A stretch of 64,000 nt of DNA, taken from assembly GCF_015354055.1 (NCBI RefSeq), contig NZ_JACHTM010000002.1:558001-622000 (forward strand), in the 5' to 3' direction. Shown here one piece after another: positions 27,241 to 35,693 of this stretch. The DNA comes from Thermaurantiacus tibetensis (GTDB lineage: Bacteria > Pseudomonadota > Alphaproteobacteria > Sphingomonadales > Sphingomonadaceae). The stretch's first letter is position 1. Each line of letters starts with the position of its first letter. The notes under the pieces are model-generated. The model was not told the origin of the DNA and made no database searches. It saw only the letters and a program-made list of their open reading frames with translations. The translations under genes and the position numbers were made by a program.

Positions 27241-28476
27241 TCAGCTGCCGGTGAGCCATGCCTCGGCGGCACGGGCGATGCCCTCGCCGAGCAGGCGCTG
27301 GCCCTCGCGCGAGAAGAGGAAGGCCGAATCCTCGGCGTTGGAGAGATAGCCGCACTCGAGGAGGACGGCGGGGACGCCGAGGTTGCGCAGCACCCGGAAG
27401 CCGGCGAAGCGGTGGAACTGGCTACGGAAGCGGATGCCCATGGGCTCCATGCGCTGCTGGAGCGCCTGGGCGAAGTCGGCACTTGCGTTCATCGAATCGC
27501 GAAGCGCAAGGTCGATGAGGACGCCCTGCGCCTCGCCATCAACGGCAGAGAGGTCGCGCCCGGCGATCGCATCCGCGCGGTTCTCCTTGGCGGCAAGCCG
27601 CGCCGCCTCGCGGTCCGAGGCCGTCTCCGAGAGGGTGTAGACGCTGGCGCCGCGTGCCTCGGGGTTGGGCGCGCTGTCGGCATGGATGGAGATGAAGAGC
27701 GAGGCGCCCCAGGCGCGGGCGAGCGCGACGCGTTCGCCGAGCGTCAGGAAGCGGTCGTCGCTGCGGGTCAGGCGCACCTCGACCCTCCCTGAGCGTTCCA
27801 GCACGCGGGCTGCTGCCCGGGCAACGGCCAGCGTCACGTCCTTCTCATGACCGCCGGTCACGCTGATGGCGCCCACGTCGCGGCCGCCGTGGCCCGGGTC
27901 GAGGACGACGACAGGACGGCGGGCTGCCCGGCGGACGGCTTCGGCCGGCACCGCGGCCGGGGTGGCGGGCGGGCCGGCGCTGCCGTCGAGGAGCGCGGCG
28001 ATCTCGGCAAGCGGCCCGGGCTCGGGCCGGGCGAGGGCAAGCGTGGCGCGCCCCTGCCGGACCGCGGCGGCGAATGCCGCGGCGTCGGTTGCGGCCACAT
28101 CGAGCTCGAGAACGGTGCTGCCCGAAGGACCGGGAACGAACCGGGCGCCGGCAAGCCGCAAGGGGCCGGCGCCCTCCACCACCAGCCGGACGGTCTGGGC
28201 GTCGAACTGGGCGACGCGCGCTGCCCGCACCGGTCCGGTGCCGGGGGCCTCCCGCCGGTCGGCCCGCGCGCCGGCAATGTCGACGACGAGGCGCTCGGGG
28301 CTGGTCAGGTGGAACCGTGTCACCTCGCCCGCCGGCGCGCGCCCCAGCCCGAGGCGCACCCGGGCACCCTCGGCCGTTGCCTCGACCGCCAGCGACCGGG
28401 CCACGGCGACGGGCTGCGCCACGGCGCCGACGGCACCAAGCAGGAGCAGCACGACGAGCAGGATCCGGCCGGGCAT
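27241..28476 (-). CDS. amiC: N-acetylmuramoyl-L-alanine amidase with AMIN domain (AmiC-type)
   Basis: A 411-residue exported zinc amidase. It has a signal peptide (residues 1-20, ending AVAQ), an N-terminal AMIN domain (~25-130) for septal targeting, and an Amidase_3 domain (~190-408). Zinc and catalytic residues lie in LDPGHGGRDVGA, GHEKDVTLAV, SIHADSAPN and LLECGYLSN. It cleaves the stem peptide from N-acetylmuramic acid during daughter-cell separation. The helix that autoinhibits such amidases until EnvC/NlpD activation would lie in SAVDGEAQGVLIDLALRDS; this is inferred. It lies between the hydrolase operon and the flagellar operon, same strand. Confidence 0.9.
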   Translation of the reverse strand: MPGRILLVVLLLLGAVGAVAQPVAVARSLAVEATAEGARVRLGLGRAPAGEVTRFHLTSPERLVVDIAGARADRREAPGTGPVRAARVAQFDAQTVRLVVEGAGPLRLAGARFVPGPSGSTVLELDVAATDAAAFAAAVRQGRATLALARPEPGPLAEIAALLDGSAGPPATPAAVPAEAVRRAARRPVVVLDPGHGGRDVGAISVTGGHEKDVTLAVARAAARVLERSGRVEVRLTRSDDRFLTLGERVALARAWGASLFISIHADSAPNPEARGASVYTLSETASDREAARLAAKENRADAIAGRDLSAVDGEAQGVLIDLALRDSMNASADFAQALQQRMEPMGIRFRSQFHRFAGFRVLRNLGVPAVLLECGYLSNAEDSAFLFSREGQRLLGEGIARAAEAWLTGS

Positions 28477-28510
28477 CGGTCAGCGCCCATGCCACCGCCG
28501 GCATGAACGC

Positions 28511-29665
28511 TCAAACAGCGGCTTCGCGACGCCCCTCGGAATCGTAGCGCAGTCCTGGCGGCACCTCGACCTCGGGCGGATGGTCCCACGCGCGTGCATC
28601 GGCCGGCCGCTCGTTCATGCGCATCACGAAGGCGAGGATGGTGGCGACTGCGACGTAGAGATCGGCGCGGATGGCCTGGCCAACGCGGCCGGTGAAGTAG
28701 AGGGCGCGGGCGACGGCGGGGTAGGCAAGTGTCACCACCCCGAGTTCCTGGGCGAGGGCGCGGATGGCAAGTGCCACCGGGCCGCGCCCGCGGGCGACGA
28801 TGACCGGAGCGGCATCCTCGCCCGGGCGGTAGCGCAGCGCAACCGCGAAGTGGCTGGGGTTCACGAGGACGACCGAGGCCTCGGCGACGGCCTTGCGGTT
28901 GGCGGCCTTCAGCACTTGCGCCTGCATCCGCCGCAAAGCCGCCTTCACCTCGGGCCGGCCCTCGGTTTGCTTCATCTCGTCCTTGAGCTCCTGACGTGTC
29001 ATGCGGAGCTTCCGCAGCCACTGCAGGAACTGGACGGGGAGGTCCCCGCCGGCGATCACGACGAGCCCGGCGGCCAGAGTCAGGAAGAGGAGCGCGGCGC
29101 GATCGGCAAGCGCCGGCATGGCCGCCTCGAGCGGCACGGCGGAAAGCCCGAGGAGCAGGCCGCGGGCGTTCCAGAGGAAGGCCGCGCCGACGCCAAGGAG
29201 GAGGGCGGCCTTGGCGAGCGACTTCACGAGCTCGATCGCGCCCTGGCGGCCGAAGATCCGCGCCAAGCCCTTGAGCGGGTCGAGCCGTTCCGGCTTGGGC
29301 ACGAGCAGCTTCGCGGAGAAGACGAGCCCGCCGGTGACGGCCCGGCCGGCGACAACGGCCACGATCACCATCAGGGCCAGGGCGGCGAGCGGGATGGCGA
29401 TGGCGCCCAGGAGGCCGAGGAGCGTGGCGACCGGGTTCCAGCCGACGAGATCGTCGTGGCCGAAGGCGAGCGCGTGGGCGCCGGCGTCACGGAAGCGGCC
29501 GGAGAGCGACTCTCCGAACAGGAAGAGCCACAGGGCACCGGCCACGCCGCTCAAGGCAGTGCCAAGCTCGCGCGAGGCGAGCAGGTCCCCCTCGCGGCGC
29601 GCCTCCTCCTTCCGCCGCTGGGTCGGCGCCTCGGTCTTTTCGTCCTTGTCGGGCTGCTCAGCCAA
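28511..29665 (-). CDS. flhB: Flagellar export switch protein FlhB
   Basis: A 384-residue inner-membrane export-gate protein. It starts MAEQPDKDEKTEAPTQRR with a cytoplasmic tail, then four membrane helices (~35-55, ~82-108, ~145-170, ~185-205), then the FlhB cytoplasmic domain. The autocleavage motif, normally N-P-T-H, reads NPSH at residues 269-272. The start is a TTG overlapping the fliR stop by 8 bp. It is last in the flagellar operon. Confidence 0.93.
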   Translation of the reverse strand: MAEQPDKDEKTEAPTQRRKEEARREGDLLASRELGTALSGVAGALWLFLFGESLSGRFRDAGAHALAFGHDDLVGWNPVATLLGLLGAIAIPLAALALMVIVAVVAGRAVTGGLVFSAKLLVPKPERLDPLKGLARIFGRQGAIELVKSLAKAALLLGVGAAFLWNARGLLLGLSAVPLEAAMPALADRAALLFLTLAAGLVVIAGGDLPVQFLQWLRKLRMTRQELKDEMKQTEGRPEVKAALRRMQAQVLKAANRKAVAEASVVLVNPSHFAVALRYRPGEDAAPVIVARGRGPVALAIRALAQELGVVTLAYPAVARALYFTGRVGQAIRADLYVAVATILAFVMRMNERPADARAWDHPPEVEVPPGLRYDSEGRREAAV

Positions 29666-30446
29666 GGAGCACCGCCCGGAGCATTGTCTGGAGGTCGAGG
29701 AGGGTGTTGCCGAGCGCGGTCGCCATGCCGGGAAGGGCAAGCGGCAGGGCGACGATGCCACCCGCGAGCATGAGCGGAAAGCCCACGGCGAAGAGGTTGA
29801 GCTGGGGGGCTGACTTGGCGGCAACGGCGATGACGAGGTTGACGAGGAGGAGGGCGCCGCCCATCGGCAGCGCCGCGACGAGACCGCTCGCGAGGGCGAA
29901 CCCGCCCCAGCCGATGATGGCGGACAGGCGCTCGGGCTCGAGGAGCGCGCCGGCCGAGGGCATGGCGCGGTAGCTCTCGACCACCACCTCGATGACGAGA
30001 AGGTGGCCGCCGGCGGCGAGGAAGAGGGTCCAGGCCAGAAGCAGGAAGAGCGCGCCGAGCACCGACATGGGCCCGGCGGTCGGGTTCACCACCATGGCAA
30101 AGCCGAGGCCCATGGACTGGGCGATCCATTCGCCGGCGACCAGTGCCGCGGCGAAGGCGGCATGGAGGGCAAGCGCGATGGCAAGGCCGATGAGAAGCTC
30201 GCCGGCCGCGCCGAGGAGCCCGGCGGGGCCGAGGAGGTCGGCGGGCGGCCGGGGTGGTTCGGGCCCGGCGAGCAGGAAGGCGCCGACCGCAGCCGCAAGG
30301 CCCACCCGGACCTGGACGGGGATCGACTGACCGCCGAGCGAGGGGAGAAGGGCGAGCGCCCCGCCGGCGCGGAGCGAGCACCAGAGCAGGCCGACGAGAT
30401 AGGCTTCCGGGTCGGCGACGGCGCGCGAAAGGTCGGGCGAGAGCAT
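29658..30446 (-). CDS. fliR: Flagellar export apparatus protein FliR
   Basis: A 262-residue polytopic membrane protein with six predicted helices. VRVGLAAAVGAFLLAG, LVAGEWIAQSMGLGFAMVVNP and LDLQTMLRAVLLG are typical of FliR. It belongs to the FliPQR core of the export gate. It follows fliQ by 4 bp and overlaps flhB by 8 bp. Confidence 0.93.
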   Translation of the reverse strand: MLSPDLSRAVADPEAYLVGLLWCSLRAGGALALLPSLGGQSIPVQVRVGLAAAVGAFLLAGPEPPRPPADLLGPAGLLGAAGELLIGLAIALALHAAFAAALVAGEWIAQSMGLGFAMVVNPTAGPMSVLGALFLLLAWTLFLAAGGHLLVIEVVVESYRAMPSAGALLEPERLSAIIGWGGFALASGLVAALPMGGALLLVNLVIAVAAKSAPQLNLFAVGFPLMLAGGIVALPLALPGMATALGNTLLDLQTMLRAVLLG

Positions 30447-30450
30447 CGTG

Positions 30451-30720
30451 TCAGCGGACGAGCGCGGGGATCGCCTCGATCGCCTCGCGGGTGAAGTCGA
30501 CGAGGAGGCCGCCGATCAGCCCGCCGAACAGGACGAGCACGAGGAAGACCCCGACGAGCTTGGGGACGAAGGAGAGGGTGGCCTCGTTGATGGAGGTTGC
30601 GGCCTGCACGAGGCCGATGACGAGCCCGATGGCCAGCGCGGCGCCGAGCGGCGGAAGCGCGGCAAGGGTCAGCACCAGAAGGCCGCGGCGCGCGAGGTCG
30701 TAGAGGAGGTCCTCGCCCAT
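30451..30720 (-). CDS. fliQ: Flagellar export apparatus protein FliQ
   Basis: An 89-residue protein with two membrane helices (~17-42 and ~54-76) and the FliQ signature IGLVIGLVQAATSINEATLSF. It starts MGEDLLYDLARRG with ATG at 30718-30720, 5 bp after fliP. It is part of the FliPQR gate complex. Confidence 0.92.
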   Translation of the reverse strand: MGEDLLYDLARRGLLVLTLAALPPLGAALAIGLVIGLVQAATSINEATLSFVPKLVGVFLVLVLFGGLIGGLLVDFTREAIEAIPALVR

Positions 30721-30725
30721 GCGGC

Positions 30726-31538
30726 TTACCCGCCGGCGAAGCTTGCCGCGAGCGAGGCCATCACCAGGCTCCAGCCGTCGACCGCAACGAAGAGCATGAG
30801 CTTGAAGGGGAGAGCGATCATGACGGGGGAGACCATCATCATGCCGAGCGCCATGAGGACGCTTGCGACCACGAGGTCGATGACGAGGAAGGGCAGGAAG
30901 AGCAGGACGCCGATCTGGAAGGCGGTCTTGAGCTCGGAGGTGGCGAAGGCCGGCAGGAGCACCCGCATCGGCACCTCGTCGGGCTTCGCGAAGGGGCCGG
31001 CGCCGGCCATGTCGGCGAAGAGCTTGAGGTCGGTCGCCCGCGTGTTGGCCATCATGAAGCCGTGCAGCACGTCGCCGGCGCGGGCGATGGCGACCTCGGC
31101 CGGAATGCGGTCCGCTGCCCAGGGCTGCACAGCCTCGGCGTTGATGGCCGAAAGCGAAGGCTGCATCACGAAGAAGGTCATGAAGAGGGCGAGCCCCACG
31201 AGGAGCTGGTTGGGCGGGGCCTGCTGCAGCCCGAGCGCCTGCCTGAGGATGGCCAGCACGATGATGATGCGCAGGAAGGCGGTCATCATGAGCATGATCG
31301 ACGGCAGCACCGTGAGCAGGCTCATGAGGAGCAGCACCTGGAGCGAGAGCGACAGGGCGCCCCGATCCCCGCCGGCCTCGGCCAGCGCCTTCAGCCCGCC
31401 GAACAGGGTGCCCTCGGCCTCGGCCGGGGCGATGCCCTGCGCCCGGGCGGCCCCGGCCGCGAACAGCGCGGCAACGCCAAGCGCGAGCACCGCGAGGTGG
31501 CGCAGCGGGCGGGCGGACGAGGCGAGGCGGCCGGTCAT
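30726..31538 (-). CDS. fliP: Flagellar export apparatus protein FliP
   Basis: A 270-residue protein with a signal peptide (~1-34, ending ARAQG), then LLLMSLLTVLPSIMLMMTAFLRIIIVL, the family hallmark, GLALFMTFFVMQP, and C-terminal FLPFLVIDLVVASVLMALGMMM. FliP forms the pentameric pore of the export gate. It overlaps fliO by 4 bp (ATGA). Confidence 0.94.
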   Translation of the reverse strand: MTGRLASSARPLRHLAVLALGVAALFAAGAARAQGIAPAEAEGTLFGGLKALAEAGGDRGALSLSLQVLLLMSLLTVLPSIMLMMTAFLRIIIVLAILRQALGLQQAPPNQLLVGLALFMTFFVMQPSLSAINAEAVQPWAADRIPAEVAIARAGDVLHGFMMANTRATDLKLFADMAGAGPFAKPDEVPMRVLLPAFATSELKTAFQIGVLLFLPFLVIDLVVASVLMALGMMMVSPVMIALPFKLMLFVAVDGWSLVMASLAASFAGG

Positions 31539-31900
31539 GCCGCCGCTCCGCTGCGGACCGGCCGGAGGAGGGGCTCGGCGACGGCTTCGGTCGGTGCCGG
31601 CTCGGAGCCGAGCACCGTGACGCCCTGGGGCGAGACAGCAAGGAGATGGTCGCGCCCGGCGTGGCGCAGCAGCACGACGCGGACGCCCGGCTGGAGCATG
31701 CGGCTGGCCACGATGTCGAGCCGGGAACCGCAGGGCTCGGCCGAGGCGCCGCCGCGCCCGGCGCCAGCCGCTCGCCAGCGGGCCGCAAGCTCGGCGGGAA
31801 GCGGCAGCCAGCCGCGGCGCATGAGGAGAAGGGCGCCGACGGCAAGACCAAGCACGAGCGGCAGGGCGACGAGAAGCCGCAGGAGGAAGTCGGCGATCAC
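31535..31900 (-). CDS. fliO: Flagellar biosynthesis protein FliO
   Basis: A 121-residue protein with one N-terminal membrane helix (~3-26) and a small cytoplasmic beta domain (LDIVASRMLQPGVRVVLLRHAGRDHLLAV). This matches the FliO/MopB family, which assists FliP assembly. The assignment rests on topology, the domain pattern and its position between fliN and fliP. It starts with GTG in a GTGA overlap with the fliN stop. Confidence 0.82.
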   Translation of the reverse strand: MIADFLLRLLVALPLVLGLAVGALLLMRRGWLPLPAELAARWRAAGAGRGGASAEPCGSRLDIVASRMLQPGVRVVLLRHAGRDHLLAVSPQGVTVLGSEPAPTEAVAEPLLRPVRSGAAA

Positions 31901-32562
31901 GGCAGGTCTCCGGAGTCGACGAGTTCGGTGAGCCGAACGCCGAAGCGGTCGCCGATGGCGACGATCTCGCCTTTCGCGAACGGCTTGCCGTTGACGAGGA
32001 CGTCGACGGGTGCGTCGGCCATGCGGTCGAGCGCGACGAGTTCGCCCGGCTCGATGGAGACGAGATCGGCGAGGGTGAGCCGGGTGCGGCCGACCTCGAC
32101 GGCAACCGTCACCTCGATCTTCGCAAGCGGCACGGGAATGCCGAGGAGCCGCGCCGCAGCGGCCGGGTCGGCCCGGCGGGTGCCCGGACGGGCCGCGCCT
32201 GACGGCGCACCGCACGCACCTTCTGCATCGACCCCGCGCCCGGTCTCCCGCGCATCCGCACCACGCCCGGCCGGAGCCCCGGGGAGAGCGAACGGATCGG
32301 CTGCCGGAACTTCGGGTTCGGCTGGGCCGGGCGCGGCGCTTTCGCTCCCTTCGTCGAGGTGTTCGAGGTTGGGCGTCTGGCGAGCATCGTTTCCCGGCTC
32401 GCCTGCAGCCGCGCGTTGGCGCGGTGCGGACGCGGCCGCATCGGCAAGGTCCTCGAGTGGATCGGCCTCGGGGTCGAAGGCGATCTCGAGCCCCTGGCGC
32501 TTGCCCGGCCGGACCGGCCTTGCCTTTTCGGGCGACATCCGCCCTGGGGTCATCTGGTTCAT
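31897..32562 (-). CDS. fliN: Flagellar motor switch protein FliN with long N-terminal extension
   Basis: A 221-residue protein. The SpoA domain that defines FliN lies at ~140-215 (LLGIPVPLAKIEVTVAVEVG, LVALDRMADAPVDVLVNGKP, AIGDRFGVRLTEL). The first ~135 residues are charged and Pro/Ala/Gly-rich with no recognised domain; usual FliN proteins are ~100-140 residues in total. FliN forms the lower C-ring with FliM and binds FliH for export. ATGA overlap with fliM. Confidence 0.88.
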   Translation of the reverse strand: MNQMTPGRMSPEKARPVRPGKRQGLEIAFDPEADPLEDLADAAASAPRQRAAAGEPGNDARQTPNLEHLDEGSESAAPGPAEPEVPAADPFALPGAPAGRGADARETGRGVDAEGACGAPSGAARPGTRRADPAAAARLLGIPVPLAKIEVTVAVEVGRTRLTLADLVSIEPGELVALDRMADAPVDVLVNGKPFAKGEIVAIGDRFGVRLTELVDSGDLP

Positions 32563-33449
32563 TGGCCGGTCTCCTCGGCGGATCCGGCGGCGCGGCCGGG
32601 CAGCGGCAGCGGCTCGCCCTCCACGGTGAGGCCGAGCGAGGCGGGCGGCGCGATGGGAAGGATGCTGCCCGGCTTCAGCGCCAGCACCTCGGCGAGCGGC
32701 AGCCGCAGCTCGGCAACGCGCACGCCGACGGCCATCTCGACGCTGCGGGCAAGCCGCATGGCCCGCGCGCGCCATTCGGCGGAATCGGGCGTCGCGGGCT
32801 GGCGGGCGGCGGCATCGGCCCGAGCGGCCGCGGGGGGCTCCGCAGCCTGCCCGTCGACGCCGGCAGAGGGCGCCGCCGTGTTCGGGGCGGGGACCGGCGA
32901 CAGTGCGAGGCTGCCGGGCCGGCCAGCAACCAGGAGATCGAACCACAGGTGCGGGACGCTGCGGTCCGCGGGCTCGGCGAGGATGCGGGGCGGGGGCACG
33001 GCCGCCCCGGTCGGTCGCGTTCCGGAGGCCGCGAGCCCGGCTGCCATGGCCTGGCTGATGAGGCGGCCGGCCGCGACCCAGGTGCCGCTCGACGGCGGCA
33101 GGCGAAGGATTGTGGCCCGGTGCGGGCTCATCGACGGCGTGCCGCCGAACATCGCCTCGACCATGGCCTCGAGTGCATCCTGGTCGAGGAGGATGCGCAT
33201 GGACTGCCCAGCGAGCGGAAGGCGAACGATTTCGACGAGGTCCGGGCATTCCTCCGGCCAGCCCCTGGCCCGGAGCGAGACCCTGGCGCCGATGAGCCGC
33301 GTGAGGTCTGGCGCGACGGACCCGATGAAGGCCGGAAGATCGACGGTGCCCGGCGGGAGGGTCGGCGGAGGCGGTGGCGGCGGCGGCGCGGACGCGGGTT
33401 CGGCCCTCGCCGGCCGCCAGCGGAGCGCGGACCGGGCCTCTGCCATCAC
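32559..33449 (-). CDS. fliM: Divergent flagellar motor switch protein FliM
   Basis: A 296-residue protein in the fliM position. A C-terminal SpoA domain is clear (~225-285, MRLARSVEMAVGVRVAELRL and EVLALKPGSILPI). A weak FliM middle domain is visible (~40-190, with LEAMVEAMFGGTP). The N-terminus is a poly-proline stretch, and the LSQ-EIDALL-type motif that binds CheY-P in ordinary FliM is not present. It starts GTG-ATG in a GTGA overlap with fliL. Confidence in the role comes largely from operon position. Confidence 0.82.
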   Translation of the reverse strand: MMAEARSALRWRPARAEPASAPPPPPPPPTLPPGTVDLPAFIGSVAPDLTRLIGARVSLRARGWPEECPDLVEIVRLPLAGQSMRILLDQDALEAMVEAMFGGTPSMSPHRATILRLPPSSGTWVAAGRLISQAMAAGLAASGTRPTGAAVPPPRILAEPADRSVPHLWFDLLVAGRPGSLALSPVPAPNTAAPSAGVDGQAAEPPAAARADAAARQPATPDSAEWRARAMRLARSVEMAVGVRVAELRLPLAEVLALKPGSILPIAPPASLGLTVEGEPLPLPGRAAGSAEETGQ

Positions 33450-33988
33450 TGCACCACGAAGCTCGTCAGGAAGACGTCGTCGATGCCGGCCGCGCCCGAC
33501 TTTCGCATGAGGACGTCGTTGATGGCCATGCGGATGCGCGTGGCCAGCCGGTCGCGGCCACCTGGCGCCTCGAGGTCCTCGCTCGTCGTGTCGGCGAGGA
33601 CGGCGAGCGTTGCGGCGACGATGGCCACCTTGTGCTGCTCGACCGCCTTGGCGACGGGATCGCCGCCGTGGGTCGACATGGCGATCTTGATCTGGATGTA
33701 GCGGCCGCTGCCCTTGAGGTTGGCGGTGAAGCTGTTGTCCAGCTCGATGTAGCTGAGCGGCGCATGCTTCACCTTGCGCGGCTTGGGTGCGGCACCCTCC
33801 CCCTCGCCCTCCCCGGCGGTGGAGGGGAAGAGGTCGGGGAAGAGCGTGGGCGCGACGAGCATGCCGCCGGCGCCGAGACCGAGGCCGAGGACGAGGAGCA
33901 GGAGCGGCAGGAGGAGCCGCTTGAGGAGCCCCGGCTTCTTGGCCGGGGGTGCGGGAGCGTCCTCGGTGATGGTGAGCGCCTCAGCCAT
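33446..33988 (-). CDS. fliL: Flagellar basal body-associated protein FliL
   Basis: A 180-residue single-pass membrane protein. The N-terminus is cytoplasmic (MAEALTITEDAPAPPAKKPG), a membrane helix spans ~24-46, and a periplasmic FliL domain follows (YIELDNSFTANL, RYIQIKIAMSTHG, ending INDVLMRKSG and FLTSFVVQ). FliL stabilises stator units. The start at 33988 gives the usual N-terminus and has GGAG 9 bases upstream. An upstream ATG at 34042 would overlap the fliK stop by 4 bp and adds 18 residues; it is the alternative start. Confidence 0.9.
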   Translation of the reverse strand: MAEALTITEDAPAPPAKKPGLLKRLLLPLLLLVLGLGLGAGGMLVAPTLFPDLFPSTAGEGEGEGAAPKPRKVKHAPLSYIELDNSFTANLKGSGRYIQIKIAMSTHGGDPVAKAVEQHKVAIVAATLAVLADTTSEDLEAPGGRDRLATRIRMAINDVLMRKSGAAGIDDVFLTSFVVQ

Positions 33989-34038
33989 GGCGGGCGGCTC
34001 CGTCAGCGAAACGGCGCGCGGACGCGGCTGCACGTGCC

Positions 34039-35259
34039 TCATGCATAGCGGTCAACCTTTCCCCCGTCGGCCCGGCGGAGCTGGCCTGCCCCGCGCGCCG
34101 GATGCTCGCCCGGGACATCGGGCTGCCGGAGCGCTGCCGGCTTCTGCGGCGGCGCCGGCTCCCAGGGTGCTCCACCACCCTGCCCCGGGCCGGGATGCTG
34201 CCCGCCGGCCGCATCCCCACGCCCATCTGGGTTAACGCGGGGGGCGAGGTCCACGCGGATTGCCTCCACTCTGGCGCCAGCGGCGGAGAGGTCGGCTGCG
34301 AGCTGGCCGGTTTCGCGCTCGAGGAGGTCGCGGCTGGCCGCCGAGGCAGCGGCAAGGGTGACGAGGAGGCGGTCGGAACTGCCCACGGCAAGCCGCGCCC
34401 CCACCACATGCCCCGAAGGCGGCGCAGTTTCGGCCGCTTCGGCGGGAGAGTCGGGCAAGGAGAAGGACGCGGGGTCTTCGGGTGGGCTGTCGGTCCATTC
34501 CGGACCTGTCTGACCTGTCTGCAAGCCTTGCGAACCGGGGGATGGGGCGGGGGCGAGGGGAAGCGGCACGGGCGCCAGGAGGCGCGCCGGGCCTGCCGAC
34601 TCGGCAAGCGCAGGGGCGGGGGCGGCCGCGCCCGCGGGTCGCAGCGACCGGCTGGCAGCCGCGTCCGCACCCTTCGCGGGACGGTCGGGGCGGGGAGGAT
34701 CGACAGTGATGGCGAACGGCGGGCCCGGCGAGGCAGGCTGGGGCGAAGGCCGAGGCGACGGCGCGGCCAACGGTGCCGCAGCCGAGGGCGCCGGACGCGC
34801 AGGCGCGGGGTCGAGGGCGGCCGCGGCCGAGATCTGCGGCAGCGGCGGCGCCGCTCCGCCTGGCCCGGCGGGCGGCTCGGCGGCCGACACCGCGGGGCCG
34901 GAGGCGGGCATGTGCGCGGGCAACTCCCCCGATGCGGCGGGAGACGCCTCGAGGACGTCCGCCCCCGTGCCCGGTGCGCCGCCAGGCGGAAGCTCGGCGG
35001 AGGGAGACGGGGCAACGGCAGGCTCTGCCGAGACGGCGATCAGGGCGGCGAGCGGCGAAGGGAGCTGCGCCTCGGCGGAGACATCGGAGCCCTGCCCGAG
35101 GCTGCGCCGGCGCGCGGCACTTGGCGCCGTTGCGGCGACCTCGGCCGCCTCAGCGTCGGCAGTGGCAAGCAGCAGGTCGAATCCATCGTCGGGCTCGGGG
35201 CCGGAGTCCGGAGTTCCGGCGGGGAAGCGCGGGAGGTCGGGCGGAAGGACCGGGATCAT
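34039..35259 (-). CDS. fliK: Flagellar hook-length control protein FliK
   Basis: A 406-residue protein that is Pro/Ala-rich and low-complexity for ~300 residues, as in FliK molecular rulers. A short C-terminal domain follows (~310-380, with ARLAVGSSDRLLVTLAA, LAADLSAAGARVEAIRVDL). The assignment relies on composition, this C-terminal FliK-type motif and its place between fliJ and fliL. It starts MIPVLPPDLPRF in an ATGA overlap with fliJ. The sequence is poorly conserved, as usual for the family. Confidence 0.75.
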   Translation of the reverse strand: MIPVLPPDLPRFPAGTPDSGPEPDDGFDLLLATADAEAAEVAATAPSAARRRSLGQGSDVSAEAQLPSPLAALIAVSAEPAVAPSPSAELPPGGAPGTGADVLEASPAASGELPAHMPASGPAVSAAEPPAGPGGAAPPLPQISAAAALDPAPARPAPSAAAPLAAPSPRPSPQPASPGPPFAITVDPPRPDRPAKGADAAASRSLRPAGAAAPAPALAESAGPARLLAPVPLPLAPAPSPGSQGLQTGQTGPEWTDSPPEDPASFSLPDSPAEAAETAPPSGHVVGARLAVGSSDRLLVTLAAASAASRDLLERETGQLAADLSAAGARVEAIRVDLAPRVNPDGRGDAAGGQHPGPGQGGGAPWEPAPPQKPAALRQPDVPGEHPARGAGQLRRADGGKVDRYA

Positions 35260-35693
35260 GGGGCGGGCTCCGGGGCGCGGGCGCAGGAGGGACGGGGAGA
35301 ATCGGCCGCGTCGGCGGCTTCGCGTTCGGCAAGCGCCTCGGCGTGCACGCGGCGTTCGGCGCGGCGGGCTGAGTCCGCCCGGGCGCGGGCTGCAGCGGCG
35401 GCACGTGCCTGGGCGTCGGCTGCGACCGCCGCGTCGCGACGGCGCGCCTCGGCATCGACGAGGACGGGCGCGAGGAGCGCGCGAAGCGCAGCACCGGCGG
35501 CGAGCGTGGCGGCCGGGACCGCCCCGGCGGGCGGCCCGGCGGTGGTGACGAGAGCCCGAGCCCGCTGCGCGAGCGCCTCGGCCTGGCCTGCGGCCACCAG
35601 CCGGGCGGCGAGAAGGCGGGCGGCGGCCTCCGCCTCCCGCGCGCGGAGCGCGGCAAGGCGCCCGGCCCGCCGTTGCCGGAGGCGCGCCGTCAT
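35256..35693 (-). CDS. fliJ: FliJ-like flagellar export chaperone
   Basis: A 145-residue, almost entirely alpha-helical, Ala/Arg-rich protein (MTARLRQRRAGRLAALRARE), consistent with the two-helix coiled coil of FliJ, the central stalk of the FliHI ATPase. Sequence conservation is too low for a firm call on its own; position directly after fliI and before fliK supports it. ATGA overlaps on both sides. Confidence 0.68.
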   Translation of the reverse strand: MTARLRQRRAGRLAALRAREAEAAARLLAARLVAAGQAEALAQRARALVTTAGPPAGAVPAATLAAGAALRALLAPVLVDAEARRRDAAVAADAQARAAAAARARADSARRAERRVHAEALAEREAADAADSPRPSCARAPEPAP

